The notes beneath the pieces are model-generated. The model ran no database searches and was not told the origin of the DNA. It saw nothing but the letters and a program-made list of their open reading frames with translations. Made by a program: the position numbers and the translations under genes. DNA of 64,000 bases, from positions 17,318,220 to 17,382,219 of the forward strand of contig CP114483.1 of the NCBI GenBank assembly GCA_027186245.1, read 5' to 3'. This document shows positions 40,980-53,595 of this stretch, in pieces (within the stretch, counting starts at the first letter, position 1; every line of letters begins with the position of its first letter). Origin of the DNA: Coriaria nepalensis (taxonomy: Eukaryota > Streptophyta > Magnoliopsida > Cucurbitales > Coriariaceae).

Positions 40980-42335
40980 AGGGAAAAAATAAAAATCGTT
41001 GGACTTAATTTAGAATGATTTAACGACTAGAAGAGACTCATTGACATGACTTTAAGGCTAAACAAATGCATTGTTGACTTCAATAGATCAACTGCAAGTT
41101 ATGCACGAAAGTCATGTTCAAATGCCGAATTTCGTTCGAAGTGATTTAGAATGATTTTCTGACTAAAAGAGACGCAAAAATATGACTTTAAGGCTAAAAA
41201 AATGCAAAGTTGCCTTCAATAGATCAATTGCAAGTTATGCATGAAAGTCGCGTTTTAAATGCAAAAAGAGATATGGTTCGAAGTGCCTTCAAACAATTTA
41301 ATGATTGAAAAGACTGAGTGACATGCTTTTTAATGGTAAAATAATGCATTGTTGTCTTCAATAGATTAATTGCAAGTTATGTAATAAAATCATGTTTGAA
41401 GGGAAAAAATAAAATTCGTTCGACTTAATATAGAATGATTTAATGACTCGAAGAGACTCAGTTACATGACTTAAAGGCTAAACAAATGCATTGTTGCCTT
41501 CAATAGATCCACTGCAAGTGATGCACCAAAGTCATGTTTAAAGGCCGAATTTCGTTCGAAGTGATTTAGAAAGATTTAATGACTAAAAGAGACACAAAAA
41601 TATGACTTTAAGACTAAAAAAATGCATAGTTTCCTTCAATGGTCAATTGCAAGTTATGCATGAAAGACGCGTTTTAAATTCAAAAAGAGATATGGTTCGA
41701 AGTGCCTTCAAACAATTTAATGATTGAAAAGACTGAGTGACATGCTTTTTAATGGTAAAATAATGCATTGTTGTCTTCAATAGATTAATTGCAAGTTATG
41801 TAATAAAATCATGTTTGAAGGGAAAAAATAAAATTCGTTCGACTTAATATAGAATGATTTAATGACTCGAAGAGACTCAGTTACATGACTTAAAGGCTAA
41901 ACAAATGCATTGTTGCCTTCAATAGATCCACTGCAAGTGATGCACCAAAGTCATATTTAAAGGCCGAATTTCGTTCGAAGTGATTTAGAAAGATTTAATG
42001 ACTAAAAGAGACACAAAAAAATGACTTTAAGACTAAAAAAATGCATAGTTTCCTTCAATGGTCAATTGCAAGTTATGCATGAAAGTCGCGTTTTAAATGC
42101 AAAAAGAGATATGGTTCGAAGTGCCTTCAAACAATTTAATGATTGAAAAGACTGAGTGACATGCTTTTTAATGGTAAAATAATGCATTGTTGTCTTCAAT
42201 AGATTAATTGCAAGTTATGTAATAAAATCATGTTTGAAGGGAAAAAATAAAATTCGTTCGACTTAATATAGAATGATTTAATGACTCGAAGAGACTCAGT
42301 TACATGACTTAAAGGCTAAACAAATGCATTGTTGA
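40980..42335 (+). repeat. 4.6-kb-spaced duplicated block, left copy
   Basis: This block shares aaaaatcgttggac, atgcaaagttgcc, gtcatgtttaaaggcc and an A2 unit with cacaaaaaaatgac with 45,596-46,950, about 4,615 bp downstream. The match breaks at about 42,335, inside a C monomer core, where the left copy switches from C2 to C1. Confidence 0.7.
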
Positions 42336-42401
42336 CTTCAATAGATCAACTGCAAGTTATGCACGAAAGTCATGTTCAAATGCCGAATTTCGTTCGGAGT
42401 G
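42266..42401 (+). repeat. C2/C1 hybrid monomer, copy 1
   Basis: The 5' half is C2 (atatagaatg, tcgaagagactcagttac, gacttaaagg). The 3' half is C1 (gttgacttc, caactgcaagttatgcacg, gtcatgttcaaatgcc). The junction is at or just before the core, between ctaaacaaatgcattg and ttgac. The next unit has the ttttctggct variant. Confidence 0.83.
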
Positions 42402-44363
42402 ATTTAGAATGATTTTCTGGCTAAAAGAGATGCAAAAATATGACTTTAAGGCTAAAAAAATGCATAGTTGCCTTCAATAGATCAATTGCAAGTTATGCAT
42501 GAAAGTCACGTTTTAAATGCAAAAAGAGATATGGTCCGAAGTGCCTTCAAACAATTTAATGATTGAAAAGACTGAGTGATATGCTTTTTAATGGTAAAAT
42601 AATGCATTGTTGTCTTCAATAGATTAATTGCAAGTTATGTAAAAAAATAATGTTTGAAGGGCGAAAATAGAATTCGTTCGACTTAATATAGAATGATTTA
42701 ATGACTCGAAGAGACTCAGTTACATGACTTAAAGGCTAAACAAATGCATTGTTGCCTTCAATAGATCAACTGCAAGTTATGCACCAAAGTCATATTTAAA
42801 GGCCGAATTTCGTTCGAAGTGATTTAGAAAGATTTAATGACTAAAAGAGACACAAAAATATGACTTTAAGACTAAAAAAATGCATAGTTTCCTTCAATGG
42901 TCAATTGCAAGTTATGCCTGAAAGTCGCGTTTTAAATGCAAAAAGAGATATGGTTCGAAGTGCCTTCAAACAATTTAATGATTGAAAAGACTGAGTGACA
43001 TGCTTTTTAATGGTAAAATAATGCATTGTTGTCTTCAATAGATTAATTGCAAGTTATGTAATAAAATCATGTTTGAAGGGAAAAAATAAAATTCGTTCGA
43101 CTTAATTTAGAATGATTTAACGACTAGAAGAAACTCATCGACATGACTTTAAGGCCAAACAAATGCATTGTTGACTTCAATAGATCAACTGCAAGTTATG
43201 CACAAAAGTCATGTTCAAATGCCAAATTTCGTTTGAAGTGATTTAGAATGATTTTCTGACTAAAAGAGATGCAAAAATATGACTTTAAGGCTAAAAAAAT
43301 GCAAAGTTGCCTTCAATAGATCAATTGCAAGTTATGCATGAAAGTCGCGTTTTAAATGCAAAAAGAGATATGGTTCGAAGTGCCTTCAAACAATTTAATG
43401 ATTGAAAAGACTGAGTGACATGCTTTTTAATGGTAAAATAATGCATTGTTGTCTTCAATAGATTAATTGCAAGTTATGTAATAAAATCATGTTTGAAGGG
43501 AAAAAATAGAATTCGTTCGACTTAATTTAGAATGATTTAACGACTAGAAGAGACTCATTGACATGACTTTAAGGCTAAACAAATGCATTGCTGACTTCAA
43601 TAGATCAACTGCAAGTTATGCACGAAAGTCATGTTCAAATGCCGAATTTCGTTCGGAGTGATTTAGAATGATTTTCTGGCTAAAAGAGATGCAAAAATAT
43701 GACTTTAAGGCTAAAAAAATGCATAGTTGCCTTCAATAGATCAATTGCAAGTTATGCATGAAAGTCACGTTTTAAATGCAAAAAGAGATATGGTCCGAAG
43801 TGCCTTCAAACAATTTAATGATTGAAAAGACTGAGTGATATGCTTTTTAATGGTAAAATAATGCATTGTTGTCTTCAATAGATTAATTGCAAGTTATGTA
43901 AAAAAATAATGTTTGAAGGGCGAAAATAGAATTCGTTCGACTTAATATAGAATGATTTAATGACTCGAAGAGACTCAGTTACATGACTTAAAGGCTAAAC
44001 AAATGCATTGTTGCCTTCAATAGATCAACTGCAAGTTATGCACCAAAGTCATATTTAAAGGCCGAATTTCGTTCGAAGTGATTTAGAAAGATTTAATGAC
44101 TAAAAGAGACACAAAAATATGACTTTAAGACTAAAAAAATGCATAGTTTCCTTCAATGGTCAATTGCAAGTTATGCCTGAAAGTCGCGTTTTAAATGCAA
44201 AAAGAGATATGGTTCGAAGTGCCTTCAAACAATTTAATGATTGAAAAGACTGAGTGACATGCTTTTTAATGGTAAAATAATGCATTGTTGTCTTCAATAG
44301 ATTAATTGCAAGTTATGTAATAAAATCATGTTTGAAGGGAAAAAATAAAATTCGTTCGACTTA

Positions 44364-44499
44364 ATATAGAATGATTTAATGACTCGAAGAGACTCAGTTA
44401 CATGACTTAAAGGCTAAACAAATGCATTGTTGACTTCAATAGATCAACTGCAAGTTATGCACGAAAGTCATGTTCAAATGCCGAATTTCGTTCGGAGTG
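44364..44499 (+). repeat. C2/C1 hybrid monomer, copy 2
   Basis: Same hybrid structure as at 42,266, again followed by a ttttctggct unit (44,500). This is probably a copy of the same event carried by a later duplication of the local block. Confidence 0.83.
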
Positions 44500-44641
44500 A
44501 TTTAGAATGATTTTCTGGCTAAAAGAGATGCAAAAATATGACTTTAAGGCTAAAAAAATGCATAGTTGCCTTCAATAGATCAATTGCAAGTTATGCATGA
44601 AAGTCACGTTTTAAATGCAAAAAGAGATATGGTCCGAAGTG

Positions 44642-44783
44642 CCTTCAAACAATTTAATGATTGAAAAGACTGAGTGATATGCTTTTTAATGGTAAAATAA
44701 TGCATTGTTGTCTTCAATAGATTAATTGCAAGTTATGTAATAAAATCATGTTTGAAGGGAAAAAATAGAATTCGTTCGACTTA
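44642..44783 (+). repeat. b2/b1 hybrid monomer B
   Basis: The 5' part has gtgatatg, the mark that precedes b2 in its linked copies. The 3' part has ordinary b1 sequence after the core (taataaaatcatg, gaagggaaaaaatag). The sister unit at 44,920 has gtgatatg joined to full b2. The switch must lie between about 44,680 and 44,740, a span that includes the core. Confidence 0.72.
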
Positions 44784-45595
44784 ATTTAGAATGATTTAAC
44801 GACTAGAAGAGACTCATTGACATGACTTTAAGGCTAAACAAATGCATTGCTGACTTCAATAGATCAACTGCAAGTTATGCACGAAAGTCATGTTCAAATG
44901 CCGAATTTCGTTCGGAGTGATTTAGAATGATTTTCTGGCTAAAAGAGATGCAAAAATATGACTTTAAGGCTAAAAAAATGCATAGTTGCCTTCAATAGAT
45001 CAATTGCAAGTTATGCATGAAAGTCACGTTTTAAATGCAAAAAGAGATATGGTCCGAAGTGCCTTCAAACAATTTAATGATTGAAAAGACTGAGTGATAT
45101 GCTTTTTAATGGTAAAATAATGCATTGTTGTCTTCAATAGATTAATTGCAAGTTATGTAAAAAAATAATGTTTGAAGGGCGAAAATAGAATTCGTTCGAC
45201 TTAATATAGAATGATTTAATGACTCGAAGAGACTCAGTTACATGACTTAAAGGCTAAACAAATGCATTGTTGCCTTCAATAGATCAACTGCAAGTTATGC
45301 ACCAAAGTCATATTTAAAGGCCGAATTTCGTTCGAAGTGATTTAGAAAGATTTAATGACTAAAAGAGACACAAAAATATGACTTTAAGACTAAAAAAATG
45401 CATAGTTTCCTTCAATGGTCAATTGCAAGTTATGCCTGAAAGTCGCGTTTTAAATGCAAAAAGAGATATGGTTCGAAGTGCCTTCAAACAATTTAATGAT
45501 TGAAAAGACTGAGTGACATGCTTTTTAATGGTAAAATAATGCATTGTTGTCTTCAATAGATTAATTGCAAGTTATGTAATAAAATCATGTTTGAA

Positions 45596-46950
45596 GGGAA
45601 AAAATAAAAATCGTTGGACTTAATTTAGAATGATTTAACGACTAGAAGAGACTCATTGACATGACTTTAAGGCTAAACAAATGCATTGTTGACTTCAATA
45701 GATCAACTGCAAGTTATGCACGAAAGTCATGTTCAAATGCCGAATTTCGTTCGAAGTGATTTAGAATGATTTTCTGACTAAAAGAGACGCAAAAATATGA
45801 CTTTAAGGCTAAAAAAATGCAAAGTTGCCTTCAATAGATCAATTGCAAGTTATGCATGAAAGTCGCGTTTTAAATGCAAAAAGAGATATGGTTCGAAGTG
45901 CCTTCAAACAATTTAATGATTGAAAAGACTGAGTGACATGCTTTTTAATGGTAAAATAATGCATTGTTGTCTTCAATAGATTAATTGCAAGTTATGTAAT
46001 AAAATCATGTTTGAAGGGAAAAAATAAAATTCGTTCGACTTAATATAGAATGATTTAATGACTCGAAGAGACTCAGTTACATGACTTAAAGGCCAAACAA
46101 ATGCATTGTTGCCTTCAATAGATCCACTGCAAGTGATGCACCAAAGTCATGTTTAAAGGCCGAATTTCGTTCGAAGTGATTTAGAAAGATTTAATGACTA
46201 AAAGAGACACAAAAATATGACTTTAAGACTAAAAAAATGCATAGTTTCCTTCAATGGTCAATTGCAAGTTATGCATGAAAGTCGCGTTTTAAATTCAAAA
46301 AGAGATATGGTTCGAAGTGCCTTCAAACAATTTAATGATTGAAAAGACTGAGTGACATGCTTTTTAATGGTAAAATAATGCATTGTTGTCTTCAATAGAT
46401 TAATTGCAAGTTATGTAATAAAATCATGTTTGAAGGGAAAAAATAAAATTCGTTCGACTTAATATAGAATGATTTAATGACTCGAAGAGACTCAGTTACA
46501 TGACTTAAAGGCTAAACAAATGCATTGTTGCCTTCAATAGATCCACTGCAAGTGATGCACCAAAGTCATATTTAAAGGCCGAATTTCGTTCGAAGTGATT
46601 TAGAAAGATTTAATGACTAAAAGAGACACAAAAAAATGACTTTAAGACTAAAAAAATGCATAGTTTCCTTCAATGGTCAATTGCAAGTTATGCATGAAAG
46701 TCGCGTTTTAAATGCAAAAAGAGATATGGTTCGAAGTGCCTTCAAACAATTTAATGATTGAAAAGACTGAGTGACATGCTTTTTAATGGTAAAATAATGC
46801 ATTGTTGTCTTCAATAGATTAATTGCAAGTTATGTAATAAAATCATGTTTGAAGGGAAAAAATAAAATTCGTTCGACTTAATATAGAATGATTTAATGAC
46901 TCGAAGAGACTCAGTTACATGACTTAAAGGCTAAACAAATGCATTGTTGC
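45596..46950 (+). repeat. 4.6-kb-spaced duplicated block, right copy
   Basis: Right partner of 40,980-42,335. Here the run of C2/A2 units continues into 47,017 without the switch seen on the left. Small differences include gaaagtcgcg against gaaagacgcg (near 41,663) and aaggccaaac against aaggctaaac. Confidence 0.7.
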
Positions 46951-49900
46951 CTTCAATAGATCCACTGCAAGTGATGCACCAAAGTCATATTTAAAGGCCG
47001 AATTTTGTTCGAAGTGATTTAGAAAGATTTAATGACTAAAAGAGACACAAAAATATGACTTTAAGACTAAAAAAATGCATAGTTTCCTTCAATGGTCAAT
47101 TGCAAGTTATGCCTGAAAGTCGCGTTTTAAATGCAAAAAGAGATATGGTTCGAAGTGCCTTCAAACAATTTAATGATTGAAAAGACTGAGTGACATGCTT
47201 TTTAATGGTAAAATAATGCATTGTTGTCTTCAATAGATTAATTGCAAGTTATGTAATAAAATCATGGTTGAAGGGAAAAAATAGAATTCGTTCGACTTAA
47301 TTTAGAATGATTTAACGACTAGAAGAGACTCATTGACATGACTTTAAGGCTAAACAAATGCATTGCTGACTTCAATAAATCAACTGCAAGTTATGCACGA
47401 AAGTCATGTTCAAATGCCGAATTTCGTTCGGAGTGATTTAGAATGATTTTCTGACTAAAAGAGATGCAAAAATATGACTTTAAGGCTAAAAAAATGCATA
47501 GTTGCCTTCAATAGATCAATTGCAAGTTATGCATGAAAGTCACGTTTTAAATGCAAAAAGAGATATGGTCCGAGGTGCCTTCAAACAATTTAATGATTGA
47601 AAAGACTGAGTGACATGCTTTTTAATGGTAAAATAATGCATTGTTGTCTTCAATAGATTAATTGCAAGTTATGTAATAAAATCATGTTTGAAGGGAAAAA
47701 ATAAAATTCGTTCGACTTAATTTAGAATGATTTAACGACTAGAAGAAACTCATCGACATGACTTTAAGGCTAAACAAATGCATTGTTGACTTCAATAGAT
47801 CAACTGCAAGTTATGCACGAAAGTCATGTTCAAATGCCAAATTTCGTTCGAAGTGATTTAGAATGATTTTCTGACTAAAAGAGACGCAAAAATATGACTT
47901 TAAGGCTAAAAAAATGCATAGTTGCCTTCAATAGATCAATTGCAAGTTATGCATGAAAGTCGCGTTTTAAATGCAAAAAGAGATATGGTTCGAAGTGCCT
48001 TCAAACAATTTAATGATTGAAAAGACTGAGTGATATGCTTTTTAATGGTAAAATAATGCATTGTTGTCTTCAATAGATTAATTGCAAGTTATGTAAAAAA
48101 ATAATGATTGAAGGGCGAAAATAGAATTCGTTCGACTTAATATAGAATGATTTAATGACTCGAAGAGACTCAGTTACATGACTTAAAGGCTAAACAAATG
48201 CATTGTTGCCTTCAATAGATCAACTGCAAGTTATGCACCAAAGTCATATTTAAAGGCCGAATTTCGTTCGAAGTGATTTAGAAAGATTTAATGACTAAAA
48301 GAGACACAAAAATATGACTTTAAGACTAAAAAAATGCATAGTTTCCTTCAATGGTCAATTGCAAGTTATGCCTGAAAGTTGCGTTTTAAATGCAAAAAGA
48401 GTATGGTTCGAAGTGCCTTCAAACAATTTAATGATTGAAAAGACTGAGTGACATGCTTTTTAATTGTAAAATAATGCATTGTTGTCTTCAATAGATTAAT
48501 TGCAAGTTATGTAATAAAATCATGTTTGAAGGGAAAAAATAGAATTCGTTCTACTTAATTTAGAATGATTTAACGACTAGAAGAGACTCATGGACATGAC
48601 TTTAAGGCTAAACAAATGCATTGTTGACTTCAATAGATCAACTGCAAGTTATGCACGAAAGTCATGTTCAAATGCCGAATTTCGTTCGGAGTGATTTAGA
48701 ATTATTTTCTGACTAAAAGAGATGCAAAAATATGACTTTAAGGCTAAAAAAATGCATAGTTGCCTTCAATAGATCAATTGCAAGTTATGCATGAAAGTCA
48801 CGTTTTAAATGCAAAAAGAGATATGGTCCGAAGTGCCTTCAAACAATTTAATGATTGAAAAGACTGAGTGACATGCTTTTTAATGGTAAAATAATGCATT
48901 GTTGTCTTCAATAGATTAATTGCAAGTTATGTAATAAAATCATGTTTGAAGGGAAAAAATAAAATTCGTTCGACTTAATTTAGAATGATTTAACGACTAG
49001 AAGAAACTCATCGACATGACTTTAAGGCCAAACAAATGCATTGTTGACTTCAATAGATCAACTGCAAGTTATGCACGAAAGTCATGTTCAAATGCCAAAT
49101 TTCGTTCGAAGTGATTTAGAATGATTTTCTGACTAAAAGAGACGCAAAAATATGACTTTAAGGCTAAAAAAATGCATAGTTGCCTTCAATAGATCAATTG
49201 CAAGTTATGCATGAAAGTCGCGTTTTAAATGCAAAAAGAGATATGGTTCGAAGTGCCTTCAAACAATTTAATGATTGAAAAGACTGAGTGACATGCTTTT
49301 TAATGGTAAAATAATGCATTGTTGTCTTCAATAGATTAATTGCAAGTTATGTAATAAAATCATGTTTGAAGGGAAAAAATAAAATTCGTTCGACTTAATT
49401 TAGAATGATTTAACGACTAGAAGAAACTCATCGACATGACTTTAAGGCTAAACAAATGCATTGTTGACTTCAATAGATCAACTGCAAGTTATGCACGAAA
49501 GTCATGTTCAAATGCCAAATTTCGTTCGAAGTGATTTAGAATGATTTTCTGACTAAAAGAGACGCAAAAATATGACTTTAAGGCTAAAAAAATGCATAGT
49601 TGCCTTCAACAGATCAATTGCAAGTTATGCATGAAAGTCGCGTTTTAAATGCAAAAAGAGATATCGTTCGAAGTGCCTTCCAACAATTTAATGATTGTAA
49701 AGACTGAGTGACATGCTTTTTAATGGTAAAATAATGCATTTTTGTCTTCAATAGATTAATTGCAAGTTATGTAATAAAATCATGTTTGAAGGGAAAAAAT
49801 AAAATTCGTTCGACTTAATTTAGAATGATTTAACGACTTGAAGAAACTCATCGACATGACTTTAAGGCTAAACAAATGCATTGTTGACTTCAATAGATCA

Positions 49901-50373
49901 ACTGCAAGTTATGCACGAAAGTCATGTTCAAATGCCGAATTTCGTTCGGAGTGATTTAGAATGATTTTCTGACTAAAAGAGATGCAAAAATATGACTTTC
50001 AGGCTAAAAAAATGCATAGTTGCCTTCAATAGATCAATTGCAAGTTATGCATGAAAGTCGCGTTTTAAATGCAAAAAGAGATATGGTCCGAAGTGCCTTC
50101 AAACAATTTAATGATTGAAAAGACTGAGTGACATGCTTTTTAATGGTAAAATAATGCATTGTTGTCTTCAATAGATTAATTGCAAGTTATGTAATAAAAT
50201 CATGTTTGAAGGGAAAAAATAAAATTCGTTCGACTTAATTTAGAATGATTTAACGACTAGAAGAAACTCATCGACATGACTTTAAGGCTAAACAAATGCA
50301 TTGTTGACTTCAATAGATCAACTGCAAGTTATGCACGAAAGTCATGTTCAAATGCCAAATTTCGTTCGAAGTG

Positions 50374-51077
50374 ATTTAGAATGATTTTCTGACTAAAAGA
50401 GACGCAAAAATATGACTTGAAGGCTAAAAAAATGCATAGTTGCCTTCAACAGATCAATTGCAAGTTATGCATGAAAGTCGCGTTTTAAATGCAAAAAGAG
50501 ATATCGTTCGAAGTGCCTTCCAACAATTTAATGATTGAAAAGACTGAGTGACATGCTTTTTAATGGTAAAATAATGCATTGTTGTCTTCAATAGATTAAT
50601 TGCAAGTTATGTAAAAAAATAATGATTGAAAGGTGAAAATAGAATTCGTTCGACTTAATATAGAATGATTTAATGACTCGAAGAGACTCAGTTACATGAC
50701 TTAAAGGCTAAACAAATGCATTGTTGCCTTCAATAGATCAATTGCAAGTTATGCATGAAAGTCGCGTTTTAAATGCAAAAAAAGATATCGTTCGAAGTGC
50801 CTTCAAACAATTTAATGATTGAAAAGACTGAGTGATATGCTTTTTAATGGTAAAATAATGCATTGTTGTCTTCAATAGATTAATTGCAAGTTATGTAAAA
50901 AAATAATGATTGAAGGGCGAAAATAGAATTCGTTCGACTTAATATAGAATGATTTAATGACTCGAAGAGACTCAGTTACATGACTTAAAGGCTAAACAAA
51001 TGCATTGTTGCCTTCAATAGATCAACTGCAAGTTATGCACCAAAGTCATATTTAAAGGCCGAATTTCGTTCGAAGTG
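50374..51077 (+). repeat. 704-bp five-monomer block, first copy
   Basis: The order is A (50,374), B (50,516), fused C/A monomer (50,658-50,799), B (50,800) and C (50,942-51,077). It equals two trimers minus 136 bp, exactly the offset from a C core to the next A core, so one C-to-A step was removed by exchange between the two cores. Its first A shares cttcaacag, atatcgttcg and ttccaac with the units at 49,534 and 55,276. The second and third 704-bp blocks begin with a different A (cttcaatag, atatggttcg), so this copy has a different left partner. Confidence 0.88.
50658..50799 (+). repeat. C2/A fusion monomer, copy 1
   Basis: The 5' half is C2 (atatagaatg, tcgaagagactcagttac, ctaaacaaatgcattg). 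The 3' half is A (caattgcaagttatgcatg, then gtcgcgttttaaatg). The switch lies in the shared core between gcattgttgcc and caattgc. The monomer is 142 bp, like A. The tract aaaaaaagatatcg near 50,777 is private to this fusion and its two later copies, so all three descend from one event. Confidence 0.87.
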
Positions 51078-53175
51078 ATTTAGAAAGATTTAATGACTAA
51101 AAGAGACACAAAAATATGACTTTAAGACTAAAAAAATGCATAGTTTCCTTCAATGGTCAATTGCAAGTTATGCCTGAAAGTCGCGTTTTAAATGCAAAAA
51201 GAGATATCGTTCGAAGTGCCTTCAAACAATTTAATGATTGAAAAGACTGAGTGACATGCTTTTTAATGGTAAAATAATGCATTGTTGTCTTCAATAGATT
51301 AATTGCAAGTTATGTAATAAAATCATGTTTGAAGGGAAAAAATAGAATTCGTTCTACTTAATTTAGAATGATTTAACGACTAGAAGAGACTCATGGACAT
51401 GACTTTAAGGCTAAACAAATGCATTGTTGACTTCAATAGATCAACTGCAAGTTATGCACGAAAGTCATGTTCAAATGCCGAATTTCGTTCGGAGTGATTT
51501 AGAATTATTTTCTGACTAAAAGAGATGCAAAAATATGACTTTAAGGCTAAAAAAATGCGTAGTTGCCTTCAATAAATCAATTGCAAGTTATGCATGAAAG
51601 TCACGTTTTAAATGCAAAAAGAGATATGGTCCGAAGTGCCTTCAAACAATTTAATGATTGAAAAGACTGAGTGACATGCTTTTTAATGGTAAAATAATGC
51701 ATTGTTGTCTTCAATAGATTAATTGCAAGTTATGTAATAAAATCATGTTTGAAGGGAAAAAATAAAATTCGTTCGACTTAATTTAGAATGATTTAACGAC
51801 TAGAAGACACTCATCGACATGACTTTAAGGCGAAACAAATGCATTGTTGACTTCAATAGATCAACTGCAAGTTATGCACGAAAGTCATGTTCAAATGCCA
51901 AATTTCGTTCGAAGTGATTTAGAATGATTTTCTGACTAAAAGAGACGCAAAAATATGACTTTAAGGCTAAAAAAATGCATAGTTGCCTTCAATAGATCAA
52001 TTGCAAGTTATGCATGAAAGTCGCGTTTTAAATGCAAAAAGAGATATCGTTCGAAGTGCCTTCAAACAATTTAATGATTGAAAAGACTGAGTGACATGCT
52101 TTTTAATGGTAAAATAATGCATTGTTGTCTTCAATAGATTAATTGCAAGTTATGTAATAAAATCATGTTTGAAGGGAAAAAATAAAAATCGTTTGACTTA
52201 ATTTAGAATGATTTAACGACTAGAAGAGACTCATTGACATGACTTTAAGGCTAAACAAATGCATTGTTGACTTCAATAGATCAACTGCAAGTTATGCACG
52301 AAAGTCATGTTCAAATGCCGAATTTCGTTCGAAGTGATTTAGAATGATTTTCTGACTAAAAGAGACGCAAAAATATGACTTTAAGGCTAAAAAAATGCAT
52401 AGTTGCCTTCAATAGATCAATTGCAAGTTATGCATGAAAGTCGCGTTTTAAATGCAAAAAGAGATATGGTTCGAAGTGCCTTCAAACAATTTAATGATTG
52501 AAAAGACTGAGTGACATGCTTTTTAATGGTAAAATAATGCATTGTTGTCTTCAATAGATTAATTGCAAGTTATGTAATAAAATCATGTTTGAAGGGAAAA
52601 AATAAAATTTGTTCGACTTAATATAGAATGATTTAATGACTCGAAGAGACTCAGTTACATGACTTAAAGGCTAAACAAATGCATTGTTGCCTTCAATAGA
52701 TCCACTGCAAGTGATGCACCAAAGTCATATTTAAAGGCCGAATTTCGTTCGAAGTGATTTAGAAAGATTTAACGACTAAAAGAGACACAAAAATATGACT
52801 TTAAGACAAAAAAAATGCATAGTTTCCTTCAATGGTCAATTGCAAGTTATGCATGAAAGTCGCGTTTTAAATGCAAAAAGAGATATGGTTCGAAGTGCCT
52901 TCAAACAATTTAATGATTGAAAAGACTGAGTGACATGCTTTTTAATGGTAAAATAATGCATTGTTGTCTGCAATAGATTAATTGCAAGTTATGTAATAAA
53001 ATCATGTTTGAAGGGAAAAAATAAAATTCGTTCGACTTAATTTAGAATGATTTAACGACTAGAAGAAACTCATCGACATGACTTTAAGGCTAAACAAATG
53101 CATTGTTGACTTCAATAGATCAACTGCAAGTTATGCACGAAAGTCATGTTCAAATGCCAAATTTCGTTCGAAGTG

Positions 53176-53317
53176 ATTTAGAATGATTTTCTGACTAAAA
53201 GAGACGCAAAAATATGACTTTAAGGCTAAAAAAATGCATAGTTGCCTTCAATAGATCAATTGCAAGTTATGCCTGAAAGTCGCGTTTTAAATGCAAAAAG
53301 AGATATGGTTCGAAGTG
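53176..53317 (+). repeat. A1/A2 hybrid monomer A
   Basis: The 5' part is A1 (ttagaatgattttctgac, gacgcaaaa, ttaaggc, agttgcc, caatagatc). Just after the core it reads tatgcctgaaag, the form found in A2 monomers. Copies 2 and 3 of the super-repeat have a full A2 at the matching place (58,498 and 63,819). This is the right edge of a patch of about 230-300 bp. Confidence 0.75.
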
Positions 53318-53595
53318 CCTTCAAACAATTTAATGATTGAAAAGACTGAGTGACATGCTTTTTAATGGTAAAATAATGCATTGTTGTCTTCAATAGATTA
53401 ATTGCAAGTTATGTAATAAAATCATGTTTGAAGGGAAAAAATAAAATTCGTTCGACTTAATTTAGAATGATTTAACGACTAGAAGAAACTCATCGACATG
53501 ACTTTAAGGCTAAACAAATGCATTGTTGACTTCAATAGATCAACTGCAAGTTATGCACGAAAGTCATGTTCAAATGCCAAATTTCGTTCGAAGTG

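Larger units (their letters stand above)
30238..48693. repeat. Zone IV: A2/C2 haplotype mixed with A1/C1
   Basis: There are 44 units in which two haplotypes alternate in runs of one to four. The second haplotype has C2 (atatagaatg, tcgaagagactcag) followed by A2 (gacacaaaa, tttaagac, agtttcc, caatggtc). A2 starts here are 30238, 30657, 31076, 31495, 34014, 34433, 34852, 35271, 36950, 37369, 37788, 38627, 39466, 40305, 41564, 41983, 42822, 44081, 45340, 46179, 46598, 47017 and 48276. Each lacks 1 bp in the core, so the unit is 419 bp. The unit at 48,276 loses one further base near 48,401. A1 units with ttttctggct start at 39885, 42402, 43661, 44500 and 44920. Confidence 0.7.
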
